Below are positions 7,836-13,569 of a DNA stretch of 13,569 nt, in pieces. The stretch is from the NCBI GenBank assembly GCA_017408205.1, contig JAFQVC010000173.1:1-13569 (forward strand). The letters are read 5' to 3'. Within the stretch, counting starts at the first letter, position 1; the number at the start of each line of letters is the position of its first letter. Below the pieces are notes generated by a model. The model did not search any database and was not told the origin of the DNA. It was given only the letters and a program-made list of their open reading frames with translations. The stretch is from Clostridia bacterium. GTDB lineage: Bacteria; Bacillota; Clostridia; Monoglobales; Firm-18. Position numbers and translations under genes: made by a program.

Positions 7836-8486
7836 CTATTTTGCAAAGACGTGTTTTCCGATGGTTGTTATAACCGGGCGTGAGTAAATCCAACTGTTTG
7901 TTGTTCTTGCGGGATTATAATAATATATCGCTCCCCCTGTGGGGTCCCAGCCATTTAAAGCATCCTTTGCGGCTTTGTATGGGGTGTCGTACATTTCCGC
8001 ATTCCATTGTCCGTCCTGAAGAGCGGTAAAAGCACCCGGCTGATAGATTACTCCTGCAATGGTGTTGGGAAAAGAAGAGTGTTCAACTCTGTTTAAAACA
8101 ACCGCACCAACAGCGACTTGCCCTGTATAACTTTCACCTCTTGCCTCTGCGTTTATTATTTTTGCAAGGAGGCGGGCGTTGGTTTCTGCAGAGCCGGATG
8201 CGGAGTTTGAAGAAATGCCCATTTTTTCAAGGGTGTTTTTTCCTGCAATTCCGTCCTGTTTAAGTCCGTTGTTTTTCTGGAACTGTGTAACCGCTTTTTG
8301 TGTATTACTGCCGAATATTCCGTCAACTTTTTTTATGTCATAACCCCACTTCTGTAGGCGTGACTGTATTTCTCTTACCTCGTCCCCTCTGGAGCCGTAT
8401 TTTGATAATGTAGAAACATTAATAAGTGTTGCAGACAAAGATACTATCACAACAGAAAGGGTAATTGCAAGTATTGATTTTTTCAT
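7836..8486 (-). CDS. sleB: SleB-type spore cortex-lytic enzyme (PG-binding plus Hydrolase_2)
   Basis: The protein has 216 residues. Residues 1-25 are a signal peptide or N-terminal anchor. Residues about 30-90 form a peptidoglycan-binding domain 1 (GSRGDEVREIQSRLQKWGYD, then VDGIFGSNTQKAV). Residues about 104-216 are the CwlJ/SleB hydrolase domain with NAEARGE, whose Glu114 is the probable catalytic acid, then AVGAVVLNRV, PGAFTA and AIYYYNP. SleB is a lytic transglycosylase of the muramic-lactam cortex that acts during germination after export from the forespore. The ATG has AAGGAG (8502-8497) 10 bases upstream. The gene lies 45 bases after sigF on the same strand, so it may be read through from the spoIIA operon or have its own forespore promoter; I saw no convincing sigma-G site in the gap. 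No ypeB partner follows. CwlJ-like or general SleB-family vegetative hydrolases are alternatives, but the context favours SleB. It is shorter than the Bacillus protein (about 305 residues). Confidence 0.85.
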   Translation of the reverse strand: MKKSILAITLSVVIVSLSATLINVSTLSKYGSRGDEVREIQSRLQKWGYDIKKVDGIFGSNTQKAVTQFQKNNGLKQDGIAGKNTLEKMGISSNSASGSAETNARLLAKIINAEARGESYTGQVAVGAVVLNRVEHSSFPNTIAGVIYQPGAFTALQDGQWNAEMYDTPYKAAKDALNGWDPTGGAIYYYNPARTTNSWIYSRPVITTIGKHVFAK

Positions 8487-8531
8487 TGTTTTTCAACTCC
8501 TTACAATAAGTATTGCCAAAACAATGTGATA

Positions 8532-9239
8532 TTATGACAGTTTATCCCGCATTTGTTCTAAAACTCTTTTTTCTATCCGTGACACCTGAACCTGTGATAT
8601 TCCCAGTTTTTTTGCAATTTCGCTTTGGGTTTTGTCCATAAAATATCTCATAAAAATTATTTGTCTTTCCCTTTTCGGGAAGGTGGAAAGTACCGATTTA
8701 AGAGCAAGGCGGTCAACACTTTCTGTTTCCAAATCCGTGTTTTCCGAAATTTGCTGTTCCAGTGGCTGTTCTCCATCCGCTGTATAGTTTAAAGAGGCGG
8801 GGCGGGTATATGCTTCCATAGCCACAATTATATCTTCGGTATTTACCCCTACCGCGTCGGCAATTTCAGAAACGGTGGGCTCGCGGTTTAAGGTGTTTAG
8901 AAGTTTCTCCCTTGCAGACATTGCCTTTATCCCTGTTTCCTTAATGCTTCTGCTTATTTTTATTATTCCGTCATCTCTTATAAATCTTTTGATTTCTCCT
9001 GTTATCATTGGAACTGCATAGGTGGAAAACTGAAGTCCCAGGGAGGTGTCAAATTTGTCAATTGCTTTTATAAGCCCTATGCACCCCACCTGAAACAGGT
9101 CTTCCGCCTCATGCCCTCTGTTTAAAAACCTTTTTACTATGCTCCACACAAGTTTGCTGTTGTTTTCCACTAAAAACGAGCGGCTTTCCATATCACCGTT
9201 TTTTGCTTTGGTAATTACCCTGTAAATGTCAGGTTGCAT
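8532..9239 (-). CDS. sigF: RNA polymerase sporulation sigma factor SigF
   Basis: The protein has 235 residues, within the normal size. Sigma-70 region 2 is at about residues 21-91 (DLFQVGCIGLIKAIDKFD, then FSTYAVPMITGEIKRFIRD). Region 3 is at about 97-145 and region 4 at about 178-232, with the helix-turn-helix QSEIAKKLGISQVQVSRIEK. It directs the first forespore-specific transcription after asymmetric division and is held inactive by SpoIIAB. Identity as SigF rather than SigG or SigB rests mainly on its position as third gene after spoIIAA and spoIIAB. The ATG has AGGTG (9250-9246) 6 bases upstream, inside the 3' end of spoIIAB, and the two genes are 3 bases apart, pointing to coupled translation. 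Confidence 0.95.
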   Translation of the reverse strand: MQPDIYRVITKAKNGDMESRSFLVENNSKLVWSIVKRFLNRGHEAEDLFQVGCIGLIKAIDKFDTSLGLQFSTYAVPMITGEIKRFIRDDGIIKISRSIKETGIKAMSAREKLLNTLNREPTVSEIADAVGVNTEDIIVAMEAYTRPASLNYTADGEQPLEQQISENTDLETESVDRLALKSVLSTFPKRERQIIFMRYFMDKTQSEIAKKLGISQVQVSRIEKRVLEQMRDKLS

Positions 9240-9242
9240 AGT

Positions 9243-9668
9243 TTACACCTGCACTTTTTTCCGCATTATAACCGTAGTTCCCATACCTACGCTGGATTTT
9301 ACTTCTAAAGAGTCCATAAAAGTTTCCATAACGGTAAACCCCATACCTGACCGTTCTTCGTCGGGGCTTGAGGTAAAAAGAGGACGACGTGCTTCGTCAA
9401 TGTCTTCAATGCCCCGCCCGTAGTCCGATACGGTAATTTCAATTTCCTTTAAGTTGTAAACACAGCAAACGGTAACAAAGCCGGACATATTTTCGTATCC
9501 GTGGACAATGGCGTTTGTAACCGCCTCCGATACTGCGGTTTTTATATCGGCAACGGTTTCTACGGTAAGGTCTAACTGGGCACAAAAAGATGCAACAGCC
9601 ACACGTGCAAGCCCCTCGTTTACGGACTTGTTTAAAAACTGTATTTTCATTTCGTTTATGTAATTCAA
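9243..9668 (-). CDS. spoIIAB: Anti-sigma-F factor and serine kinase SpoIIAB
   Basis: The protein has 141 residues and is a GHKL-type kinase fold. Visible ATP-site motifs are the N box EAVTNAIVHGYEN (48-60), the G1 box DYGRGIED (82-89) and the G2 box ERSGMGFTVMETFMD (105-119). It binds SigF with ATP and blocks it, and it phosphorylates SpoIIAA. The start is TTG at 9668-9666, supported by GGAGGTG (9681-9675) 6 bases upstream; the ATG six codons later has no ribosome site of its own. The TTG directly abuts the spoIIAA stop codon, and the ribosome site lies in the last codons of spoIIAA, so translation is likely coupled to keep the partners balanced. Confidence 0.95.
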   Translation of the reverse strand: MNYINEMKIQFLNKSVNEGLARVAVASFCAQLDLTVETVADIKTAVSEAVTNAIVHGYENMSGFVTVCCVYNLKEIEITVSDYGRGIEDIDEARRPLFTSSPDEERSGMGFTVMETFMDSLEVKSSVGMGTTVIMRKKVQV

Positions 9669-9998
9669 TTATTTCACCTCCAGCGCTTTTTGTTGATTGG
9701 GACAAAGGGTAATAACCCTCGACAGTCCCGACATTTTAATAAGGCGTTTTATCCTTTCGTTGGCACCAAAGGCACAAACAGAGCCCTTTATTGCCTCCAT
9801 AAGCCGATAACGTCCCATTATCACGCCTATGCCCGAACTGTCCATAAAAAGCACGTTTGTAAAATCAAATATTACTTTCCTGATTTCTCCTTTTAATATA
9901 ATTTTGTCTGCTTTTTCTCTGATTTCTTGAGCGTAGTGATGGTCAAGTTCGCCTTTTGGTCTTATAATCATCGCTTCGCCCATAACATCTATTGTCAC
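9669..9998 (-). CDS. spoIIAA: Anti-anti-sigma factor SpoIIAA (STAS domain)
   Basis: This single-domain STAS protein carries GELDHHYAQEIREKAD and FMDSSGIGVIMGRYR. The serine after the aspartate of DSSG matches the residue phosphorylated by SpoIIAB in Bacillus subtilis (Ser58 there). Unphosphorylated SpoIIAA captures SpoIIAB and frees SigF; dephosphorylation by SpoIIE, not in this window, is the trigger. I place the start at GTG 9998-9996 (109 residues) because GAGGTG (10010-10005) is then 6 bases upstream. The in-frame GTG at 10007 and ATG at 10004 lie inside or directly against that ribosome site, though an annotation program may choose 10007 (112 residues). It is the first gene of spoIIAA-spoIIAB-sigF. 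Such operons are normally driven by sigma-H and Spo0A, but the upstream gap shows no site I would call with confidence. Confidence 0.93.
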   Translation of the reverse strand: MTIDVMGEAMIIRPKGELDHHYAQEIREKADKIILKGEIRKVIFDFTNVLFMDSSGIGVIMGRYRLMEAIKGSVCAFGANERIKRLIKMSGLSRVITLCPNQQKALEVK

Positions 9999-10118
9999 CT
10001 TCATCACCTCAATTATTGTTAGTATATGGAGATTATATTATATCTATTCGGTAAAAAAAGTCGTTTTTTGTATAACAAGCCAAACTTTATGAAAAAATAT
10101 CATAAGAGGTGAAAACGA

Positions 10119-10625
10119 TTGATAATTACTTTTATAAGAACAATAATTCTTTATCTTCTGGTAGTTTTCAGTATGAGAATAATGGGTAAAAGAACAATAG
10201 GTGAACTGCAACCGTACGAACTTGTAATTGACATTATGATTTCTGACCTGGCAACCGTTCCTATGCAAAGCACAGATTTTCCTCTTTTGTCGGGCATAAT
10301 TCCTATTTTAACCCTTATTACTCTGGAAATTTTTATGTCATATCTGTCTTTGAAATCACGAAAAATCAGACGTGTCCTTTGCGGAGAGCCGACAACGGTA
10401 ATTAAAAACGGAGAAATAAACTATAAAAACTTAAAGAAATTAAGATTTGCACATACCGACCTTTTAGAAGAACTCCGTCAGGGCGGTTGCGATGATGTGA
10501 AAGAAGTAAAAAGAGCGGTAGTGGAAACCAACGGGAAGTTAAGTATATTGCTCAAAAAAGAAAACAGTCCCCTTACAAAAGCAGATGCAATAAAAATATT
10601 TTCAAACAAGGATGGGAAAAAATGA
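10119..10625 (+). CDS. YetF/DUF421-family membrane protein, short form
   Basis: The protein has 168 residues. It starts with about three hydrophobic segments (about 2-19, 33-47 and 58-77), including the family's R-MGKR-IGELQPYELV motif and the YLSLKSRKIRR join. A soluble DUF421 domain follows at about 85-150 (GEPTTVIKNGEI, then LLEELRQGGCDDVKEVKRAVVETNGKLSIL). Known family members are usually about 200-240 residues, so this copy is shorter at the C-terminus. The function is uncharacterised. The start is TTG at 10119, with AAGAGGTG (10104-10111) 7 bases upstream. The gene is divergent from spoIIAA and overlaps the next gene by 4 bases. YetF-type and DUF4363 genes are known to pair in sporulating Clostridia, and the position beside spoIIA suggests but does not prove a sporulation link. 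Confidence 0.88.
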   Translation: MIITFIRTIILYLLVVFSMRIMGKRTIGELQPYELVIDIMISDLATVPMQSTDFPLLSGIIPILTLITLEIFMSYLSLKSRKIRRVLCGEPTTVIKNGEINYKNLKKLRFAHTDLLEELRQGGCDDVKEVKRAVVETNGKLSILLKKENSPLTKADAIKIFSNKDGKK

Positions 10626-11002
10626 GAGACGTAATTACAGCAATAATTATACTTGTACTGATAATTTCCATTTCTGTAACATTTTATTGTCTGTCAATGA
10701 ACTTTTGCAATGATATGTCGGAAAATCTGCTTCTTGCAAAGGAAGCGGTAGAGGCGGGGGACTACACACTTGCGGCAAAGTATTCCCAAAACTGTATAGA
10801 CATTCTTGAAAAAAGCAACTTGTGGCTGTCGGCAATGGCTAACCACGAGGAACTTAACTCTATAAAAACAGGGATTTTAAGAGCGCAGCAGTTTATTGCT
10901 TTTGGTGATGACGAAGAGACGATGGCAGAACTTGGAGAGGTGTCGGGACTTATAAATCATTTTGCCGCCAGCGAGCAGATAAGCGTTGAAAATATATTTT
11001 AA
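10622..11002 (+). CDS. DUF4363-like small membrane-anchored protein
   Basis: The protein has 126 residues: an N-terminal membrane segment (about 5-24) followed by a helical, mostly soluble domain of about 100 residues. That domain is rich in Glu, Ala and Leu (ENLLLAKEAVEAGDYTLAAKYS, then ILRAQQFIAFGDDEETMAEL). The pattern and size match DUF4363 proteins, which have no assigned function. The ATG overlaps the TGA stop of the yetF-like gene as ATGA, so the two are translationally coupled and probably form a complex. The membrane helix should anchor the helical part outside the membrane. The family call rests on recalled pattern and neighbourhood, not on a search. Confidence 0.75.
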   Translation: MRDVITAIIILVLIISISVTFYCLSMNFCNDMSENLLLAKEAVEAGDYTLAAKYSQNCIDILEKSNLWLSAMANHEELNSIKTGILRAQQFIAFGDDEETMAELGEVSGLINHFAASEQISVENIF

Positions 11003-11038
11003 TAAATTATGAATTTTTACAGAATTGTTACAAAAAAC

Positions 11039-11067
11039 TTGATTTTATGTAATATATATAGTATAAT
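11039..11067 (+). promoter_or_regulatory. Sigma-A type promoter of the M23 peptidase gene
   Basis: TTGATT (11039-11044) and TATAAT (11062-11067) are separated by 17 bases. The predicted start is near 11074, giving a leader of about 70 bases that carries two hairpins and a palindrome. It lies after the DUF4363 gene, with no terminator hairpin seen between them. Confidence 0.72.
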
Positions 11068-11069
11068 GG

Positions 11070-11110
11070 ACACAATGGAGATTGTGTGTCTATAATAAAT
11101 AGACGCGTCT
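11070..11110 (+). promoter_or_regulatory. Overlapping inverted repeats in the leader of the M23 peptidase gene
   Basis: Three adjoining symmetric elements occur. ACACAAT (11070-11076) pairs with ATTGTGT (11081-11087) around GGAG. GTCTAT (11088-11093) pairs with ATAGAC (11099-11104) around AATAA. AGACGCGTCT (11101-11110) is a perfect 10-base palindrome that shares AGAC with the second hairpin. The second and third structures therefore compete. They could be RNA elements or a protein operator; no known riboswitch class is recognised. Confidence 0.5.
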
Positions 11111-11143
11111 TGTTTTGAAAATGTAGTAAATCGAGGTGATTAT

Positions 11144-12682
11144 TTGCGTTATAATCTACGTACAGGGCGTCTTGAATTTAAGGCAGGAAAACTTATGTTT
11201 ATAAAAAAATCAGTAAAGGTGCAAAAGACATTTGTGGCAGCACCAAAACTTGCTTTCAGACGTTTTGGGATGAAGAAAATAGGCAATATAACAGAAAAAA
11301 TAAAAATACTGTTTAATAAAAAGACTCAGTTAACAAAAATAAGACCTGTGGCTGATGCCGTTAAAATATTTAATGTTGTAAAATACGGAGCACTATATAC
11401 TACTGCTGTTGCGGTAATGTGCTTTATAGTATATGGTTCTTTTATGTCTCTTGATTTAACTGTGGCAAAAAATGTACTTATTGACGGAAAATCTGTAGGT
11501 GCAGTTACAGATATGGAGCAGTTCAAAACTTATTACAATCAGTTGCACCAGGAATTAAAAGACAACCTCGGGGAAAGCAAAACACGTAAAGTTTCGTATG
11601 TCCCCTGCATTACATTTAACGACAGTGTAGATGACCAATATACATTAAAACAGAACATTATGTCATTATATGACGGAGTAATAAAGGCGTATTCTGTTTA
11701 TGTGGATAATGAGTTTGTTTGCGCAGCTCTTGAAAAAACAGATTTGGATAATGCCCTTGAAACAGTAAGAACTTCTTACGGTAACGCGGATACTGCGACT
11801 TTTGTCCAGAATATAGAAATTAAAAACGAACTTGTAACAAATAACAGTATAAGATTTGGTAAAAACATTAACAGGGAACTGTTGTCAAGCAGGAAATCCG
11901 AAGGTGTTTATACAGCAACCAAAAAACAGTCAATGTGGGAAATTGCCTCAATGTTTGATATGTCTATTGACAAAATTGAAGAAATGAACCCCACTCTTTT
12001 GGGATCAGTTGAGGAAGGAACGCCTGTTAACGTAATAAAATCCGTTCCCGTATTGTCGGTACAGACAACTGCCCGTGTAGAGGGTGAGTTCGACATTGCC
12101 TGTGCATCAGAAATTGTTTATGACGACACTATGGCAAAAGGCAAACAAAAGGTAACTGTCGAAGGTGAAAATGGTAAACAGTTCATTAAAAAAGATGTTG
12201 TATTTATAAATGGCGAAGAAGTTACAGAAACAATACACGAGAGAACTGTGATAAAAGAGCCCGTGGCAAGAGTAACAGTTGTGGGTACAAAGTTAAGCGG
12301 TGTAGGTACGGGAAGTTTCATAAGACCTACTTACGGCTCACTGAGTTCCCGTTACGGCACAAGATGGAACAGACAGCATCAGGGAATAGATATTGCTGCA
12401 TCTACGGGCACAAACATTGTTGCCGCAGATGACGGTGTAGTTGAGTTTTCGGGCTGGGAAGGCGGTTACGGCAATCTCGTAAAACTAAGTCACGGCAACG
12501 GTTATACCACATACTACGGACATTGCAGTAAATTGTTGGTAAAAAAAGGTCAGGTAGTTGAAAAAGGTCAGGTTATTGCAAAAGTGGGTTCCACAGGCAG
12601 AAGCACAGGACCTCATTTGCATTTTGAAGTACGTCTTAACAACGTACCGCAAAATCCACTCCAGTTTATCAGTTCAAATTAA
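11144..12682 (+). CDS. Membrane-anchored M23 (LytM-type) peptidoglycan endopeptidase with LysM-like and G5 domains
   Basis: The protein has 512 residues. An N-terminal cytoplasmic part of about 80 basic residues precedes one membrane segment (about 83-104). An external region of about 140 residues of unknown fold follows. A LysM-like stretch is at about 253-300 (KKQSMWEIASMFDMSIDKIEEMNP), then a G5 domain at about 305-382 and an M23 zinc peptidase domain at about 393-512. Probable zinc and catalytic residues are His412 and Asp416 in HQGIDI, His460 in YYGHCS, and His491/His493 in HLHFE, so the enzyme looks active. It should cut peptide cross-bridges in peptidoglycan. The start is TTG at 11144, with GAGGTG (11133-11138) 5 bases upstream. 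The unusually long basic N-terminus before the membrane helix, about 80 residues, is odd; an internal ATG at codon 18 would only partly shorten it. It is followed 15 bases later by a WalR-like regulator gene, in one probable operon. Confidence 0.92.
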   Translation: MRYNLRTGRLEFKAGKLMFIKKSVKVQKTFVAAPKLAFRRFGMKKIGNITEKIKILFNKKTQLTKIRPVADAVKIFNVVKYGALYTTAVAVMCFIVYGSFMSLDLTVAKNVLIDGKSVGAVTDMEQFKTYYNQLHQELKDNLGESKTRKVSYVPCITFNDSVDDQYTLKQNIMSLYDGVIKAYSVYVDNEFVCAALEKTDLDNALETVRTSYGNADTATFVQNIEIKNELVTNNSIRFGKNINRELLSSRKSEGVYTATKKQSMWEIASMFDMSIDKIEEMNPTLLGSVEEGTPVNVIKSVPVLSVQTTARVEGEFDIACASEIVYDDTMAKGKQKVTVEGENGKQFIKKDVVFINGEEVTETIHERTVIKEPVARVTVVGTKLSGVGTGSFIRPTYGSLSSRYGTRWNRQHQGIDIAASTGTNIVAADDGVVEFSGWEGGYGNLVKLSHGNGYTTYYGHCSKLLVKKGQVVEKGQVIAKVGSTGRSTGPHLHFEVRLNNVPQNPLQFISSN

Positions 12683-12697
12683 GAAAGGATAATAATG

Positions 12698-13402
12698 ATG
12701 GAAAAAACGATTTTAATTGTAGATGACGAAGCACCAATAGTTGATATATTAAGAATAAATTTGAAGAAAAACGGATACAAGGTTTTAGAGGCCTATGACG
12801 GTGAAGCGGCGGTAAAAATAGCGTTGGGGGAAGACCCCGACCTTATTCTTCTTGACGTAATGCTTCCTAAAATGGACGGTTTTACTGTTTGCAGAAAATT
12901 AAGAGAAAGAATTAACACTCCTATAGTTATGATTACTGCAAGAGAAGCGGAGGAAGACAAGGTTTTAGGTCTTGCAATCGGTGCAGACGACTATATAACC
13001 AAGCCATTTTCTATTAAAGAACTGCTTGCGAGAGTTCAGGCAAACTTACGTCGCGGCGCAAAGGAATATACATACATTGACGGCGACGAAAATGACACCT
13101 CTATAAAGCAGGGCGATTTAACTTTAAATATTGAACGTTTTGAGGTTAAAAAGGGCGGAAAGTTAATAGACCTTACAATACGCGAATTTGAACTGCTTAA
13201 GTTTCTGGCACTGCAACCAGAAAAGATTTATTCCCGTGAAACTCTTATGGAAAAAGTATGGGGTTACGATTATCTTGGAGATTTAAGAACTGTTGATGTT
13301 ACCGTAAGACGTCTTCGTGAAAAAATCGAGGATAATCCGTCAGAGCCCACTTATGTTATTACAAAAAGAAGTATGGGATACTACTTTGCAAAACAAAAAT
13401 AA
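12698..13402 (+). CDS. walR: OmpR-family response regulator, WalR/YycF-like
   Basis: The protein has 234 residues from the second of two adjacent ATGs (12698), which has the better spacing (8 bases) from GAAAGGA at 12683-12689; the first ATG is at 12695. The receiver domain is at about 1-118, with the acidic pair Asp9/Asp10, the phospho-acceptor Asp53 in LLDVMLPKMDGF, Thr80 and Lys102 in TKPF. The winged-helix DNA-binding domain is at about 136-231 and contains VWGYDYLGDLRTVDVTVRRL plus REKIEDNPSEP. That stretch is close to the one I recall for Bacillus WalR, the essential regulator of cell-wall hydrolases, and Asp53 has the same number. It follows an M23 peptidase gene, which suits a wall-control role. 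WalR genes are usually followed by the kinase gene walK, but here a terminator and a channel gene follow. The gene symbol is therefore a family-level guess; PhoP/PhoB-like regulators are alternatives. Confidence 0.85.
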   Translation: MEKTILIVDDEAPIVDILRINLKKNGYKVLEAYDGEAAVKIALGEDPDLILLDVMLPKMDGFTVCRKLRERINTPIVMITAREAEEDKVLGLAIGADDYITKPFSIKELLARVQANLRRGAKEYTYIDGDENDTSIKQGDLTLNIERFEVKKGGKLIDLTIREFELLKFLALQPEKIYSRETLMEKVWGYDYLGDLRTVDVTVRRLREKIEDNPSEPTYVITKRSMGYYFAKQK

Positions 13403-13404
13403 TT

Positions 13405-13430
13405 AAAGGGCGGTTGTTCCGCCCTTTTTT
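13405..13430 (+). terminator. Rho-independent terminator of the peptidase-response regulator operon
   Basis: AAAGGGCGG (13405-13413) pairs with CCGCCCTTT (13419-13427) around a TTGTT loop, followed by more T (run 13425-13430). It starts 2 bases after the stop codon, closing the operon before the channel gene. Confidence 0.93.
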
Positions 13431-13450
13431 AATGCAGAAAGGACTTTTTT

Positions 13451-13569
13451 ATGTCAAGACTTAAAGAAAATATAATTGCATTTTTAAAATGGAGTGTTGT
13501 GTCTGTTATAATAGGAATAATACTTGGATTTTTGGGATATCTGTTTCATATCGCTCTTGACTTTGTAAC
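13451..13569 (+). CDS. ClC-family chloride channel/transporter, N-terminal fragment
   Basis: A frame opens at ATG 13451 with AGAAAGGA (13436-13443) 7 bases upstream and runs off the end of the window after 39 codons. The fragment begins MSRLKENIIAFLKWSVV and continues with a hydrophobic glycine-rich segment (GIILGFLGYLFHIALDF). An N-terminal charged helix followed by a first membrane helix of this kind resembles voltage-gated chloride channel (ClC) proteins. Only the first helix is visible and selectivity-filter motifs lie outside, so the family call is tentative. A histidine kinase with an N-terminal membrane helix is the alternative to exclude, since a kinase would normally follow the preceding regulator. 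Confidence 0.55.
   Translation, partial: MSRLKENIIAFLKWSVVSVIIGIILGFLGYLFHIALDFV

Noticed and set aside
8487..8531. Sigma-G promoter for sleB in the short gap after sigF
   Set aside because: Partial -10-like strings occur, but none pairs with a fitting -35 at 17-18 bases.
10008..10118. Sigma-H or Spo0A site for spoIIA in the divergent gap (ACCGAAT on the minus strand around 10046-10052)
   Set aside because: The GAAT part fits a sigma-H -10, but the -35 lacks the GG core and no good Spo0A box (TGTCGAA) is seen, so it is not called as a feature.

Overview
The window looks like an A+T-rich, endospore-forming member of the Clostridia (Bacillota), probably an uncultured gut-type lineage. The evidence is a complete spoIIAA-spoIIAB-sigF operon, a SleB-type cortex hydrolase, a WalR-like response regulator, strong purine-rich Shine-Dalgarno sites (several GAGGTG) before TTG or GTG starts, and hairpin-plus-T-tract terminators. 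The species cannot be named from the sequence. No rRNA, tRNA, insertion sequence or CRISPR array was seen, and no gene-free stretch exceeds 300 bases.

Layout. (1) 1-4554: the 3' part of a very large secreted modular protein, three divergent copies of a beta-sandwich-like module separated by six SbsA/Big_5-type Ig-like domains, closed by a terminator. (2) 4597-7826: a small regulated cassette of a sialidase-like beta-propeller protein (+), an AraC-family regulator (-) and a DapA/NanA-superfamily aldolase (+). (3) 7836-9998 (-): spoIIAA, spoIIAB, sigF and sleB in transcription order. (4) 10119-11002 (+), divergent from spoIIAA: a YetF/DUF421 membrane protein overlapping a small DUF4363-like protein. 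(5) 11039-13430 (+): a promoter with a structured leader, a membrane-anchored LysM/G5/M23 peptidase and a WalR-like response regulator, then a terminator. (6) 13451-end: the start of a ClC-type chloride channel gene.

How the genes may work together. The best candidate for an undescribed system is the cassette at 4597-7826. The propeller and aldolase genes are preceded by the same element (14 identical bases, 25 of 30 over the longer match). In both cases it begins exactly 60 bases before a perfect TATAAT box. The AraC-type gene lies between them and starts next to one copy. The simplest reading is a two-promoter regulon run by the local AraC protein: a cell handles an unidentified sugar or sugar acid with a propeller enzyme or binding protein, and a pyruvate-type aldolase cleaves the product. 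The substrate is unknown.

The spoIIA operon carries the sigma-F switch (anti-anti-sigma, anti-sigma/kinase, sigma), with a germination cortex hydrolase directly downstream. The M23 peptidase and WalR-like regulator appear co-transcribed, fitting cell-wall homeostasis, but no histidine kinase gene follows the regulator.
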